Under the pieces are notes generated by a model. The model was not told where the DNA came from. It worked only from the letters and a program-made list of their open reading frames with translations, and searched no databases. Positions 57,746 through 64,000 of a stretch of DNA of 64,000 nucleotides are shown piece by piece. The stretch is from Amycolatopsis sp. CA-230715. GTDB lineage: Bacteria; Actinomycetota; Actinomycetes; Mycobacteriales; Pseudonocardiaceae. Every line of letters begins with the position of its first letter. The stretch's first letter is position 1. The stretch is taken from the NCBI RefSeq assembly GCF_018736145.1, contig NZ_CP059997.1, positions 2,355,501 to 2,419,500 on the forward strand, in the 5' to 3' direction. The translations under genes were made by a program, and so were the position numbers.

Positions 57746-57798
57746 GCCCCGAAGGTGACCTTCGGGCCTCTAGACGCCCTGAAGGCCACCTTCGGGGC
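57746..57798. repeat. Pair of palindromic repeats
   Basis: Two similar palindromes in tandem: CCCGAAGGTGACCTTCGGG at about 57748-57766 and CCCTGAAGGCCACCTTCGGG at about 57777-57796, with a 10-bp spacer. Similar palindromes are common between genes in these actinomycetes, to my recollection, so it is likely a dispersed REP-like element. Confidence 0.5.
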
Positions 57799-57824
57799 AT
57801 CGGATCTCGGCCCCGCACACGAAA

Positions 57825-57857
57825 AAGTGCCTTCGAGCGTGTGGCTCGAAGGCACTT
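57825..57857. terminator. Terminator hairpin near SARP gene end
   Basis: AAGTGCCTTCGAGC-gtgtg-GCTCGAAGGCACTT, a perfect 14-bp stem. It sits between the SARP gene's stop and the precursor gene's start in transcription direction, so it would separate the two transcripts. The rest of the 463-bp gap shows only the palindromes; no gene is supported there. Confidence 0.85.
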
Positions 57858-58005
57858 GGTGTCGTCGGGTGGCCAGGTGCCGGAGTCCGGTCACGGCACC
57901 TGGCGCCGCATCTTCTCCCGCACCGCCCCCGCGGCGCGGCCCCACCCCCAAGAAATCCCCAAGAAAGAACAGCCCCAGAAGTACGTGTCCCCGGCGAAAC
58001 CCGGG

Positions 58006-58764
58006 TCAGCCCAGTACGTGATCGTGGTTCAGGATGCGGTGGTAGAGCTGGGAAAGCCCGCGTCCCGGCGCCAGGCCCAGCTCGGTGTCCAGCCAGCGCC
58101 GCGCGTAGTGGAACGTGTCCACGGCCTCGGCCTGCCGCCCGCTGCGGTACAGCGCGAGCATGAGCTGCTCGCTGAACTTCTCCCGTTCCGGGTGCTCGGT
58201 GACGAGCTGGCGCAGTTCGGAAACGACGACGCGTTCGGCGCCGGTGGCGAGCTTCGCGGCGATCAGGTCCTCCCGGGCGGCCAGCCGCCGCTCGTCGAGC
58301 GAGGTGGCGCCGCCCCGGCAGCGCGGGCCGCCCACCACGTCCAGCAGCGCGGGTCCCCGCCACATCCGCAGCGCGGTGCCGAGCAATTCGGCCGCGCGCA
58401 CCGGATCGGTGCTCACCGCCCTGCTGCCCTGTTCGGCCATGGTGAGGAAGCGCTGCGCGTCGATCGATTCGCTCGGCAGCGCCAGCACGTAGCCGATGCT
58501 GGTGGTGCGGACGATCCGGTCCCCGCTCTCCCCCGTGATCTGCGAGAGCCGCTTGCGCAGCCGGACGATGTTCGCCTGCAACGCGTTGCGCGCGTTGCCG
58601 GTGGCGCTGTCCGGCCACAGCTCGTCGACGAGCTGCTCGACGGTGACCGGCAGGCCGACGCCGAGCGACAGCATCGCCAAAATCGTTCTCGACTTCGCCG
58701 AACCGATGTCATGTGGTTGGCCTTCGTGTTCTACGAACAATGGGCCCAATATCTGTATACGCAT
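58006..58764 (-). CDS. SARP-family pathway activator
   Basis: 252 residues. IQILGPLFVEHEGQPHDIGS, RTILAMLSLGVGLPVTVEQL, RNALQANIVRLRKRLSQITG and RIVRTTSIGYVLALPSESID form the OmpR-like winged helix; LDERRLAAREDLIAAKLATG and YRSGRQAEAVDTFHYARRWL, DTELGLAPGRGLSQLYHRIL form the bacterial transcriptional activation domain. SARPs activate antibiotic genes by binding 11-bp-phased direct repeats. Such repeats occur upstream of the ACP gene, divergent from this gene. Confidence 0.92.
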   Translation of the reverse strand: MRIQILGPLFVEHEGQPHDIGSAKSRTILAMLSLGVGLPVTVEQLVDELWPDSATGNARNALQANIVRLRKRLSQITGESGDRIVRTTSIGYVLALPSESIDAQRFLTMAEQGSRAVSTDPVRAAELLGTALRMWRGPALLDVVGGPRCRGGATSLDERRLAAREDLIAAKLATGAERVVVSELRQLVTEHPEREKFSEQLMLALYRSGRQAEAVDTFHYARRWLDTELGLAPGRGLSQLYHRILNHDHVLG

Positions 58765-58956
58765 TAGTCACTGACCCCCTCGCACTCCGGTGACACTCAC
58801 GCGAAAGAATTATTGATTCCACTTTCCCAGCCTGCTGTGGTCACCGCCAGTGCACGCGGCACGGGTCGGTCGTGTCCCGATCCCGTGCCCTCCCATGACG
58901 AAAACACGGGTGCTTCACCCGGTTCAGCGGTCCGTGATCGGACGGTCACGAAGGCA

Positions 58957-58985
58957 CGTCAGCACGGCGTCAGCAGGCTGTCACC
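58957..58985 (+). promoter_or_regulatory. SARP-type direct repeats before ACP operon
   Basis: Three heptamers at an 11-bp period: CGTCAGC (58957-58963), CGTCAGC (58968-58974), TGTCACC (58979-58985). Eight bases after the last comes CTAGCT, a possible -10. This is the arrangement known for SARP targets. The SARP gene lies 192 bp to the left. No coding sequence is supported in 58765-59079. Confidence 0.75.
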
Positions 58986-59079
58986 CGGCGAACCTAGCTT
59001 TCGAATTCGAGCCAGACCGACCGCAGCACCAGATCAACCGCATGCCGGATCAACCGCAAGCCACGGATGGAGAAGCGTG

Positions 59080-59331
59080 ATGACCCTCGCACTGACCGAA
59101 CGCATGGACCGCATCAGGGAGATCGTCGCCGAGCACCTCGAACTGGAGGTCGCCGATCTCGACGACGACAGCAACTTCATCGACGTCTACTCGGCCGACT
59201 CCCTCGCGCTGATGGACGTGCTGGCCGCGCTCGAACGCGAGTGGGGCATCGAGATCGACCAGTCGCAGTTCGCCCGCATCGTCGACGTGCGCAGTGCCTA
59301 CGAGGTAGTGGCCGAATCCGCGAGCTGGTGA
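59080..59331 (+). CDS. Acyl carrier protein
   Basis: 83 residues with GGAG upstream of ATG 59080. ERMDRIREIVAEHLELEV, then the phosphopantetheine site YSADSLALMDVLAALE with Ser41, and GIEIDQSQFARIVDVRSAYE. It carries the growing chain for the ketosynthase pair that follows. The first gene of the plus-strand PKS operon. Confidence 0.93.
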   Translation: MTLALTERMDRIREIVAEHLELEVADLDDDSNFIDVYSADSLALMDVLAALEREWGIEIDQSQFARIVDVRSAYEVVAESASW

Positions 59332-59360
59332 GCGGCGAGCGGTAACGGGAGAGGAGAGCG

Positions 59361-60641
59361 ATGTCCACGCAGCCAACGGGATCGGCCGCACGACCGGCCG
59401 ATCGCAGGGTGGTGATCACCGGGTGCGGTGTCATCTCCAGCATCGGCACCGGGGTCGCGGAGTTCAGCGCGGCGCTGCGCGCGGGCCGGTCGAACGTCCG
59501 GCCGATCACCGCGTTCGACACCACGGGTTTCGCGCACTCCAACGGATGCGAGGTTCCCGGGTTCGAACCGGACCGCTGGATCCGCAACGTCGACATCACC
59601 GAGCTGGGCAGGGCGAGCCGGTTTTCCGTTGCCGCGGCGAGGCTCGCGATCGAAGACGCCGGAATCGGCGAAGAGCGGCTGCGCGACCGCCGCGGTGTGG
59701 TCTCGGTCGGCACCACCGACGGCGAGTGCCGCGACCTGGACACCCTGGTCGAAGCGGAGCTCGCCGGCGGCGAGGCCGGGATGGACCCGGTGAACGCCAG
59801 GCGCATCCCCGCGGGGAACATCTCCACCGCCATTTCCCGTGAGCTCGGGCTGACCGACGTCGAGTCGAGCACGATCGCGACCGCGTGCTCGGCTGGCAAC
59901 TACGCGATCGGCAACGGGTTCGACGCGATCCGGCTCGGCGAGGCGGACTTCGCGCTCGTCGGCGGCGCGGACGCGGTGTGCCGCAAGACCTTCACCATCT
60001 TCTACCGGTTGCGCAGCATCGCGCCGGACTGCTGCCGCCCGTTCGACAAGAACCGGATGGGCATCCTCACCGGTGAGGGCGCGGGCATCCTGATGCTGGA
60101 GAGCCTGGAATCCGCGCAGGCGCGCGGCGCGCGGATCTACGCCGAGGTGCTCGGCTACGGGCTTTCGTGCGACGCGAACCACCCGGTGGCGCCGCACCAG
60201 CCGAGCATCACCCGGTGCATGGACCTCGCGCTGCACGACGCCGGGGTGAAACCGGCCGAAGTGGACCTCATCTCGGCGCACGGCACCGGCACCAAGGCCA
60301 ACGACCTCACCGAAACCAGGGCCATCAGGGACCTGTTCGGTGACGACACCCCGCGCGTGGTGTCGATGAAGTCGATGCTGGGCCACACCATGGGCGCGGC
60401 GAGCGCGCTGGCCGCGATCGGCTGCGCGCTGGCGATCACCGACCGGTTCGTGCCGCCGACGGTCAACCACGAGGAAACCGATCCCGAATGCGCCGTCGAC
60501 TGCGTGCCGAACGAGTCGGTGCCCGCGGACCTGCGGATCGTGCAGAACAACGGCTGGGCCTTCGGGGGCAACAACTCCGTGGTCATCTTCGGCCGACTGG
60601 ACAGCGAGAAACCAGCCGAGCTGGAAGGAGCGACGCGGTGA
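59361..60641 (+). CDS. Ketosynthase (KSalpha)
   Basis: 426 residues, FabF/type II PKS family. The catalytic triad is complete: Cys176 in ATACSAGNYA, His307 in SAHGTGTK and His342 in GHTMGA. VISSIGTGVAEFSAALRAG, PFDKNRMGILTGEGAGILML and NGWAFGGNNSVVIFGR are further family marks. It condenses ACP-bound extender units. The next gene overlaps its stop, typical of KS/CLF pairs. Confidence 0.93.
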   Translation: MSTQPTGSAARPADRRVVITGCGVISSIGTGVAEFSAALRAGRSNVRPITAFDTTGFAHSNGCEVPGFEPDRWIRNVDITELGRASRFSVAAARLAIEDAGIGEERLRDRRGVVSVGTTDGECRDLDTLVEAELAGGEAGMDPVNARRIPAGNISTAISRELGLTDVESSTIATACSAGNYAIGNGFDAIRLGEADFALVGGADAVCRKTFTIFYRLRSIAPDCCRPFDKNRMGILTGEGAGILMLESLESAQARGARIYAEVLGYGLSCDANHPVAPHQPSITRCMDLALHDAGVKPAEVDLISAHGTGTKANDLTETRAIRDLFGDDTPRVVSMKSMLGHTMGAASALAAIGCALAITDRFVPPTVNHEETDPECAVDCVPNESVPADLRIVQNNGWAFGGNNSVVIFGRLDSEKPAELEGATR

Positions 60642-61765
60642 ACATCCATCCCGACGGGCCACCGGTGATCACCGCGTGGTCGGCGATCTCCCCCTTCGGC
60701 TACGGCCACAACGCCTTCACGAACGGCTTCGCCACCGGTGCGTCCACTGTGGACGCAGTGGACGAGGAACGCTGGCAGGTCACGGGCGAGTGCGCCGCGC
60801 TAGTGCCGGACTTCGACGTCCGGACCCTGCTGGGCGCGAAGGGCACCCGGTCGATGAACCGGGTCACCGGGCTGGCCGTGGTGACCGCGGGCCAGCTACT
60901 GGCCCAGGTGCCCGGCCGCGGCGACGAGTTCGCCGAAGGCACCGGGCTCGTGCTCGGCACCACCACCGGCAGCCCGGAAAGCATGATGGGCTTCACCAGG
61001 GCGTCACTGGTCGGCGAGCGGCCCGATCACGTCGAACCCGCCGCGGTGCCGAGCTGCGTGATGAACTGCGCGGCGGGGCAGGTCGCGATCTGGCACCAGC
61101 TCAAAGGTCCTAACGCGACTGTCGCGGCCGGACGGCGCACCGGGCTCGTCGGCCTGAACTACGCGCGGCGGCTGCTCGCCACCGGCAGGGCGAGGATGGT
61201 GCTCTGCGGTGCGGCCGAGGAGTACAGCACGGCACGCGCGAAGGTCGAGCGGGTCGCGCAGGACGGCACTCCCGGCCCCGCGCTCGGCGAGGGCTGCGTG
61301 ATGGTGCTGCTGGAGCCCGCCGCGAACGCGATCGCCCGCGGCAGCGCGCCGCTGGCTTCGCTGCTCGCCGTCGAGTCGGCCACCTGCGTGGGCGGGAACC
61401 GCGCGCAGGCCGTCCGCGACGCGGTCAGCCGGACCCTGCACCGCGCCGGTGTCTCCCAGGGCGAAGTCTCGGTCGCCGCGGGCACCACGGCGGGCGACGA
61501 CGAGCGGAACGCGCTGAGCGATCTGTTCGGCGACCGGGCGGACACCGCCGCGGCGCACGACCTGATCGGCGACACCGCTTCGGTTTCGGCGCTGTTCCAG
61601 CTCGCCACCGTGCTCGGCGCGGAACGAAACGAGAACGGGCTCGCGGTCATCACCGCGCTCGACGACGACGGCGCGATCTCGACCGCGCTGCTCAAGCTGC
61701 ACCCGGCCACGACCGCGCAGGTGACCGAAGCACGCGAACCCGCGCTGGCTGGCGGTGTGCGATGA
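60638..61765 (+). CDS. Chain-length-factor-like KS partner (KSbeta)
   Basis: 375 residues from the GTG overlapping the KS stop (GTGA). It has the ketosynthase fold (SAISPFGYGHNAFTNGFATG, LGEGCVMVLLEPAANAI) but no catalytic residues: the Cys region reads TVAAGRRTGLVG, the HGTGT region AGTTAGDDERN, and the GHTxGA region IGDTASVSAL. It therefore acts as the non-catalytic partner that sets chain length in type II systems. The sequence is short and divergent, as in non-aromatic polyene-type systems. Confidence 0.85.
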   Translation: MNIHPDGPPVITAWSAISPFGYGHNAFTNGFATGASTVDAVDEERWQVTGECAALVPDFDVRTLLGAKGTRSMNRVTGLAVVTAGQLLAQVPGRGDEFAEGTGLVLGTTTGSPESMMGFTRASLVGERPDHVEPAAVPSCVMNCAAGQVAIWHQLKGPNATVAAGRRTGLVGLNYARRLLATGRARMVLCGAAEEYSTARAKVERVAQDGTPGPALGEGCVMVLLEPAANAIARGSAPLASLLAVESATCVGGNRAQAVRDAVSRTLHRAGVSQGEVSVAAGTTAGDDERNALSDLFGDRADTAAAHDLIGDTASVSALFQLATVLGAERNENGLAVITALDDDGAISTALLKLHPATTAQVTEAREPALAGGVR

Positions 61766-62502
61766 GCGAGCGGAAGGTCGCGGTCGTCAGCGGCGGCTCG
61801 CGCGGCATCGGCCGCGCGGTCGCGGTCAAGCTCGCCGAGGACGGCTACGACATCGGATTCTGTTACCGCAGCGACGAAAACGCTGCGGAAACCCTGGCGA
61901 AGGAGATCTCCGCGGCGGGCGGGCGCTCGCTCGCGGTGCGCGCCGACGTCGCCGAATCCGCGCAGGTGAAGGCATGGCTGGACGCCACCAAGGCGGAACT
62001 GGGCCCGATCGACGCGGTGGTCACCTCCGCCGGGATCACCAGGGACGGCGCGCTGACGCTGATGTCCGATGAGGACTGGGGCGCGGTGCTGCGGACCAAC
62101 CTCGACGGCGTGTTCAACGTCTGCCGCCCCGCGGTGTTCGACATGTGCAAGCGCCGCACCGGTTCCGTGGTCACGCTGTCCTCGGTGTCCGGTGTGTACG
62201 GCAACCCGACGCAGGCGAACTACTCCGCCTCCAAGGGCGGCGTGCTCAGCTTCACGAAGGCGCTGGCCAAGGAGGTCGGCCGGTTCGGGGTTCGGGTGAA
62301 CGCGGTCGCACCCGGCCTGATCGACACCGACATGGTGGCCGCGCTCGCCGAACCGGCGCGCAAGAAGCTGCTGTCGCAGATCGCGATGCGGCGCTTCGGC
62401 ACCCCGGACGAGGTGGCCGAACTGGTCGCCTTCCTGGTCTCGGACCAGGCTGCCTACGTCACCGGCAGTGTCATGGAAATCCACGGCGGTCTGACCATTT
62501 AG
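61762..62502 (+). CDS. 3-oxoacyl-ACP reductase, FabG-type
   Basis: 246 residues. Short-chain dehydrogenase with SGGSRGIGRAVAVKLAEDGY (cofactor), VTSAGITRDG, TLSSVSGVYGNPTQANYSAS-KG (Ser, Tyr and Lys) and NAVAPGLIDTDM. It reduces the beta-keto group after each condensation, so the product should be reduced or polyene-like rather than aromatic. Start overlaps the KSbeta stop. Confidence 0.93.
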   Translation: MSERKVAVVSGGSRGIGRAVAVKLAEDGYDIGFCYRSDENAAETLAKEISAAGGRSLAVRADVAESAQVKAWLDATKAELGPIDAVVTSAGITRDGALTLMSDEDWGAVLRTNLDGVFNVCRPAVFDMCKRRTGSVVTLSSVSGVYGNPTQANYSASKGGVLSFTKALAKEVGRFGVRVNAVAPGLIDTDMVAALAEPARKKLLSQIAMRRFGTPDEVAELVAFLVSDQAAYVTGSVMEIHGGLTI

Positions 62503-62537
62503 GACATTACGTCCCTGAAACAGCTTGGAGAAGATCG

Positions 62538-64000
62538 ATGGCTCTCGAAGGGGAGAACTGGGACGCGATCGTCGTCGGCACCGGCATCGGCGGGCTGACC
62601 GCGGCGGCGTACCTCGCGGCGAGCGGGCGCAAGGTGCTCGCGCTGGAGGCCTATGACGTCGCGGGCGGCAACAGCCACATGTTCCGGCGGCGCGGGTCCT
62701 ACGAGTTCGACGTCGGCGTGCACTACCTCGGCGACTGCGGGCACGGCGGCATCCTCCCGTCCATCCTCAGTGGACTGGGCATCGAGGACAGGGTGACCTT
62801 CCGCCCGCTCGACCAAGAGCGCTACGACCGGGTGGTCCTGCCCAGCGTCACCGTCGAGGTGCCTGCAAGCTGGGACCGCTACCGCGAGCGGCTCATCGCG
62901 GCGATGCCGGAGGAGGCCGCGGGCCTTTCGGAGTTCGTCACGGTGTGCGCGGCGGTCGCCGACGCCAACCGCGGCAGGCTGCTCGGCGTGCCCGGCTCGG
63001 ACGTAATGGAACTGCCGCCGGAGATCCGCCGGTGGAACCACCGCATGCTCACCCAGCTCTTCGACCACTGTGGACTGTCGCCGCGGGCGAGGACCGTGCT
63101 GGCCGCGACCTCCGGCAACTACGCCACCGCGCCGAACCAGACCCTGGTCGTGCTGCACGCCAACATGGTCGACGACTACATGCGCGGCAGCTACTACCCC
63201 GCCGGCGGCGGGCAGGCGCTGGTCGCCGCGTTCGTCGAAGCGATCGAATCGCACGGCGGTGCACTGTGGACGAACTCGCGGGTGGCCAGGATCGACGTCA
63301 CCGACGGGAAGACCACCGGCGTCACCCTCGCCGACGGCAGGCAGCTCAAGGCGCCGGTCGTGGTGTCCAATGCGGACTACCGCAGGACCGTGCTGGAACT
63401 GGCCGAGGGCGCCTTCCCCGCGGCCGCGGTCAAGCGCAGCCGCGACGCCACGATGCGGCTGGCGACCTCGACCACCTACGTGGCGATGGACCGCGAGCTG
63501 GACATCCCGAACGGCAACGTCTGGTACTGGCCGAACGAGGACATCGAAACCGCGTACCGCAAGGTGCGCGAAGGCGACTTCGACGAGCTGCCGTTCGCGT
63601 TCATGTCGTTCACCTCGATCAAGGACCACCGCACGCCGACGGTGTGCCCGCCCGGTCACTCGAACTTCGAGGTGATGACGCTGGTGCCGCCCGGCTACGA
63701 GCCGTGGGGCGTCACCGAAGGCCCGGTCAACGGCGGCAAGTACCGCCGCGATCCCGCCTACCAGAAGGCGAAGCAGCGCCTCACCGACGGGCTGCTCGAC
63801 TTGGCCGAGGACATCCTCGGTCCGATCCGCCCGCACCTCACGCACGTCGAAACGGCCACCCCGCTGACGCACGAGCGCTACATCCGCTCCAGCGGCGGCA
63901 CCCCGTTCGGGCTGGCGACCTGGGGGCGCGCGGGGCACCGCCCGGACGTCACGACCCCCGTTGACGGGCTCTACGTGGCGGGCCAGAACACGCGCTTCGG
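62538..64000 (+). CDS. Phytoene-desaturase-like flavin oxidoreductase, 3' end cut by window
   Basis: 487 residues visible, no stop before the window edge. WDAIVVGTGIGGLTAAAYLA is the FAD-binding Rossmann motif, followed by AYDVAGGNSHMFRRRGSYEF and DVGVHYLGD; near the visible end, DGLYVAGQNTRFG is the closing FAD-binding motif. The family (CrtI-like isomerases/desaturases) includes members in type II polyene and cinnamoyl-lipid clusters, where they isomerise or desaturate the chain. The neighbouring ACP, KS pair and KR agree with such a role. Confidence 0.85.
   Translation, partial: MALEGENWDAIVVGTGIGGLTAAAYLAASGRKVLALEAYDVAGGNSHMFRRRGSYEFDVGVHYLGDCGHGGILPSILSGLGIEDRVTFRPLDQERYDRVVLPSVTVEVPASWDRYRERLIAAMPEEAAGLSEFVTVCAAVADANRGRLLGVPGSDVMELPPEIRRWNHRMLTQLFDHCGLSPRARTVLAATSGNYATAPNQTLVVLHANMVDDYMRGSYYPAGGGQALVAAFVEAIESHGGALWTNSRVARIDVTDGKTTGVTLADGRQLKAPVVVSNADYRRTVLELAEGAFPAAAVKRSRDATMRLATSTTYVAMDRELDIPNGNVWYWPNEDIETAYRKVREGDFDELPFAFMSFTSIKDHRTPTVCPPGHSNFEVMTLVPPGYEPWGVTEGPVNGGKYRRDPAYQKAKQRLTDGLLDLAEDILGPIRPHLTHVETATPLTHERYIRSSGGTPFGLATWGRAGHRPDVTTPVDGLYVAGQNTRF

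Noticed and set aside
54123..57758. A 1211-codon plus-strand frame across the TOMM genes
   Set aside because: Antisense of the SagB and ThiF-YcaO genes, whose motifs are unmistakable on the minus strand.
62499..63938. A 479-codon minus-strand frame at the right end
   Set aside because: Antisense of the FAD oxidoreductase; its composition is low-complexity Arg/Val/Gly, and the plus frame has clear FAD motifs.

Overview
The window looks like a chromosome piece from a high-GC actinomycete, most likely Amycolatopsis or another member of the Pseudonocardiaceae. GC-rich codon use, frequent GTG starts, ATGA/GTGA stop-start overlaps, a SARP regulator and a secondary-metabolite cluster support this; the genus is inference. 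Three blocks can be told apart: a siphovirus-type prophage (about 0.5 to 40.7 kb, with an accessory island to about 43.8 kb), a stretch of host genes (43.8 to 53.3 kb), and the start of a biosynthetic cluster (53.4 to 64 kb, running off the right edge).

Prophage. A long minus-strand late operon (about 26.1 to 0.6 kb) carries, in transcription order, DNA-modification genes, terminase, portal, protease, capsid, head-tail connectors, tail tube, tail assembly chaperones, a 1597-residue tape measure, baseplate/minor tail proteins and lysis genes. Its first six genes are a ParB-like protein, a DpdA-like transglycosylase, a QueD-like paralogue, QueD, QueE and FolE. They form a 7-deazaguanine pathway that stops short of QueC, so this phage probably replaces guanine in its DNA with a deazaguanine. 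A plus-strand block (26.2 to 31.4 kb) holds small, probably strongly expressed genes, each bounded by a hairpin terminator; one encodes a RAMA-like modified-DNA reader domain. A minus-strand early operon (40.4 to 31.4 kb) holds an XRE repressor, small zinc-finger proteins, a Cas4/RecB-like exonuclease, a RecT-like annealing protein, a replication-initiator-like protein, a PD-(D/E)XK nuclease, an HTH protein and an HNH nuclease. Two AT-rich plus-strand genes are inserted in the connector region beside a decayed duplicate of the connector gene. No integrase is visible; it may lie left of the window.

Junction and host genes. A gene at 43.8 to 44.2 kb resembles the first three membrane helices of a CopD/CtaG-type copper or cytochrome-oxidase-assembly protein and ends abruptly. 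This suggests that the element entered that gene and that the other half lies beyond the left edge. Then come a nitroreductase, two TetR regulators, a DedA-like membrane protein, a Tat-exported GH35 beta-galactosidase, a divergent HxlR/flavin-oxidoreductase pair with matching operators, a SUKH protein, an ABC ATPase with a lost Walker A, and a NarL/DesK-type two-component pair.

Biosynthetic cluster. On the minus strand are a 61-residue precursor peptide, a fused ThiF-YcaO azoline cyclodehydratase and a SagB-type azoline oxidase (a TOMM RiPP system), plus a SARP activator. Divergently, behind three 11-bp-phased SARP-type repeats, lie an acyl carrier protein, a ketosynthase, a chain-length-factor-like partner, a ketoreductase and a phytoene-desaturase-like flavoenzyme cut by the window edge: a type II polyene-type PKS. 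Together they could make an acylated azole peptide; two adjacent independent clusters is the alternative.
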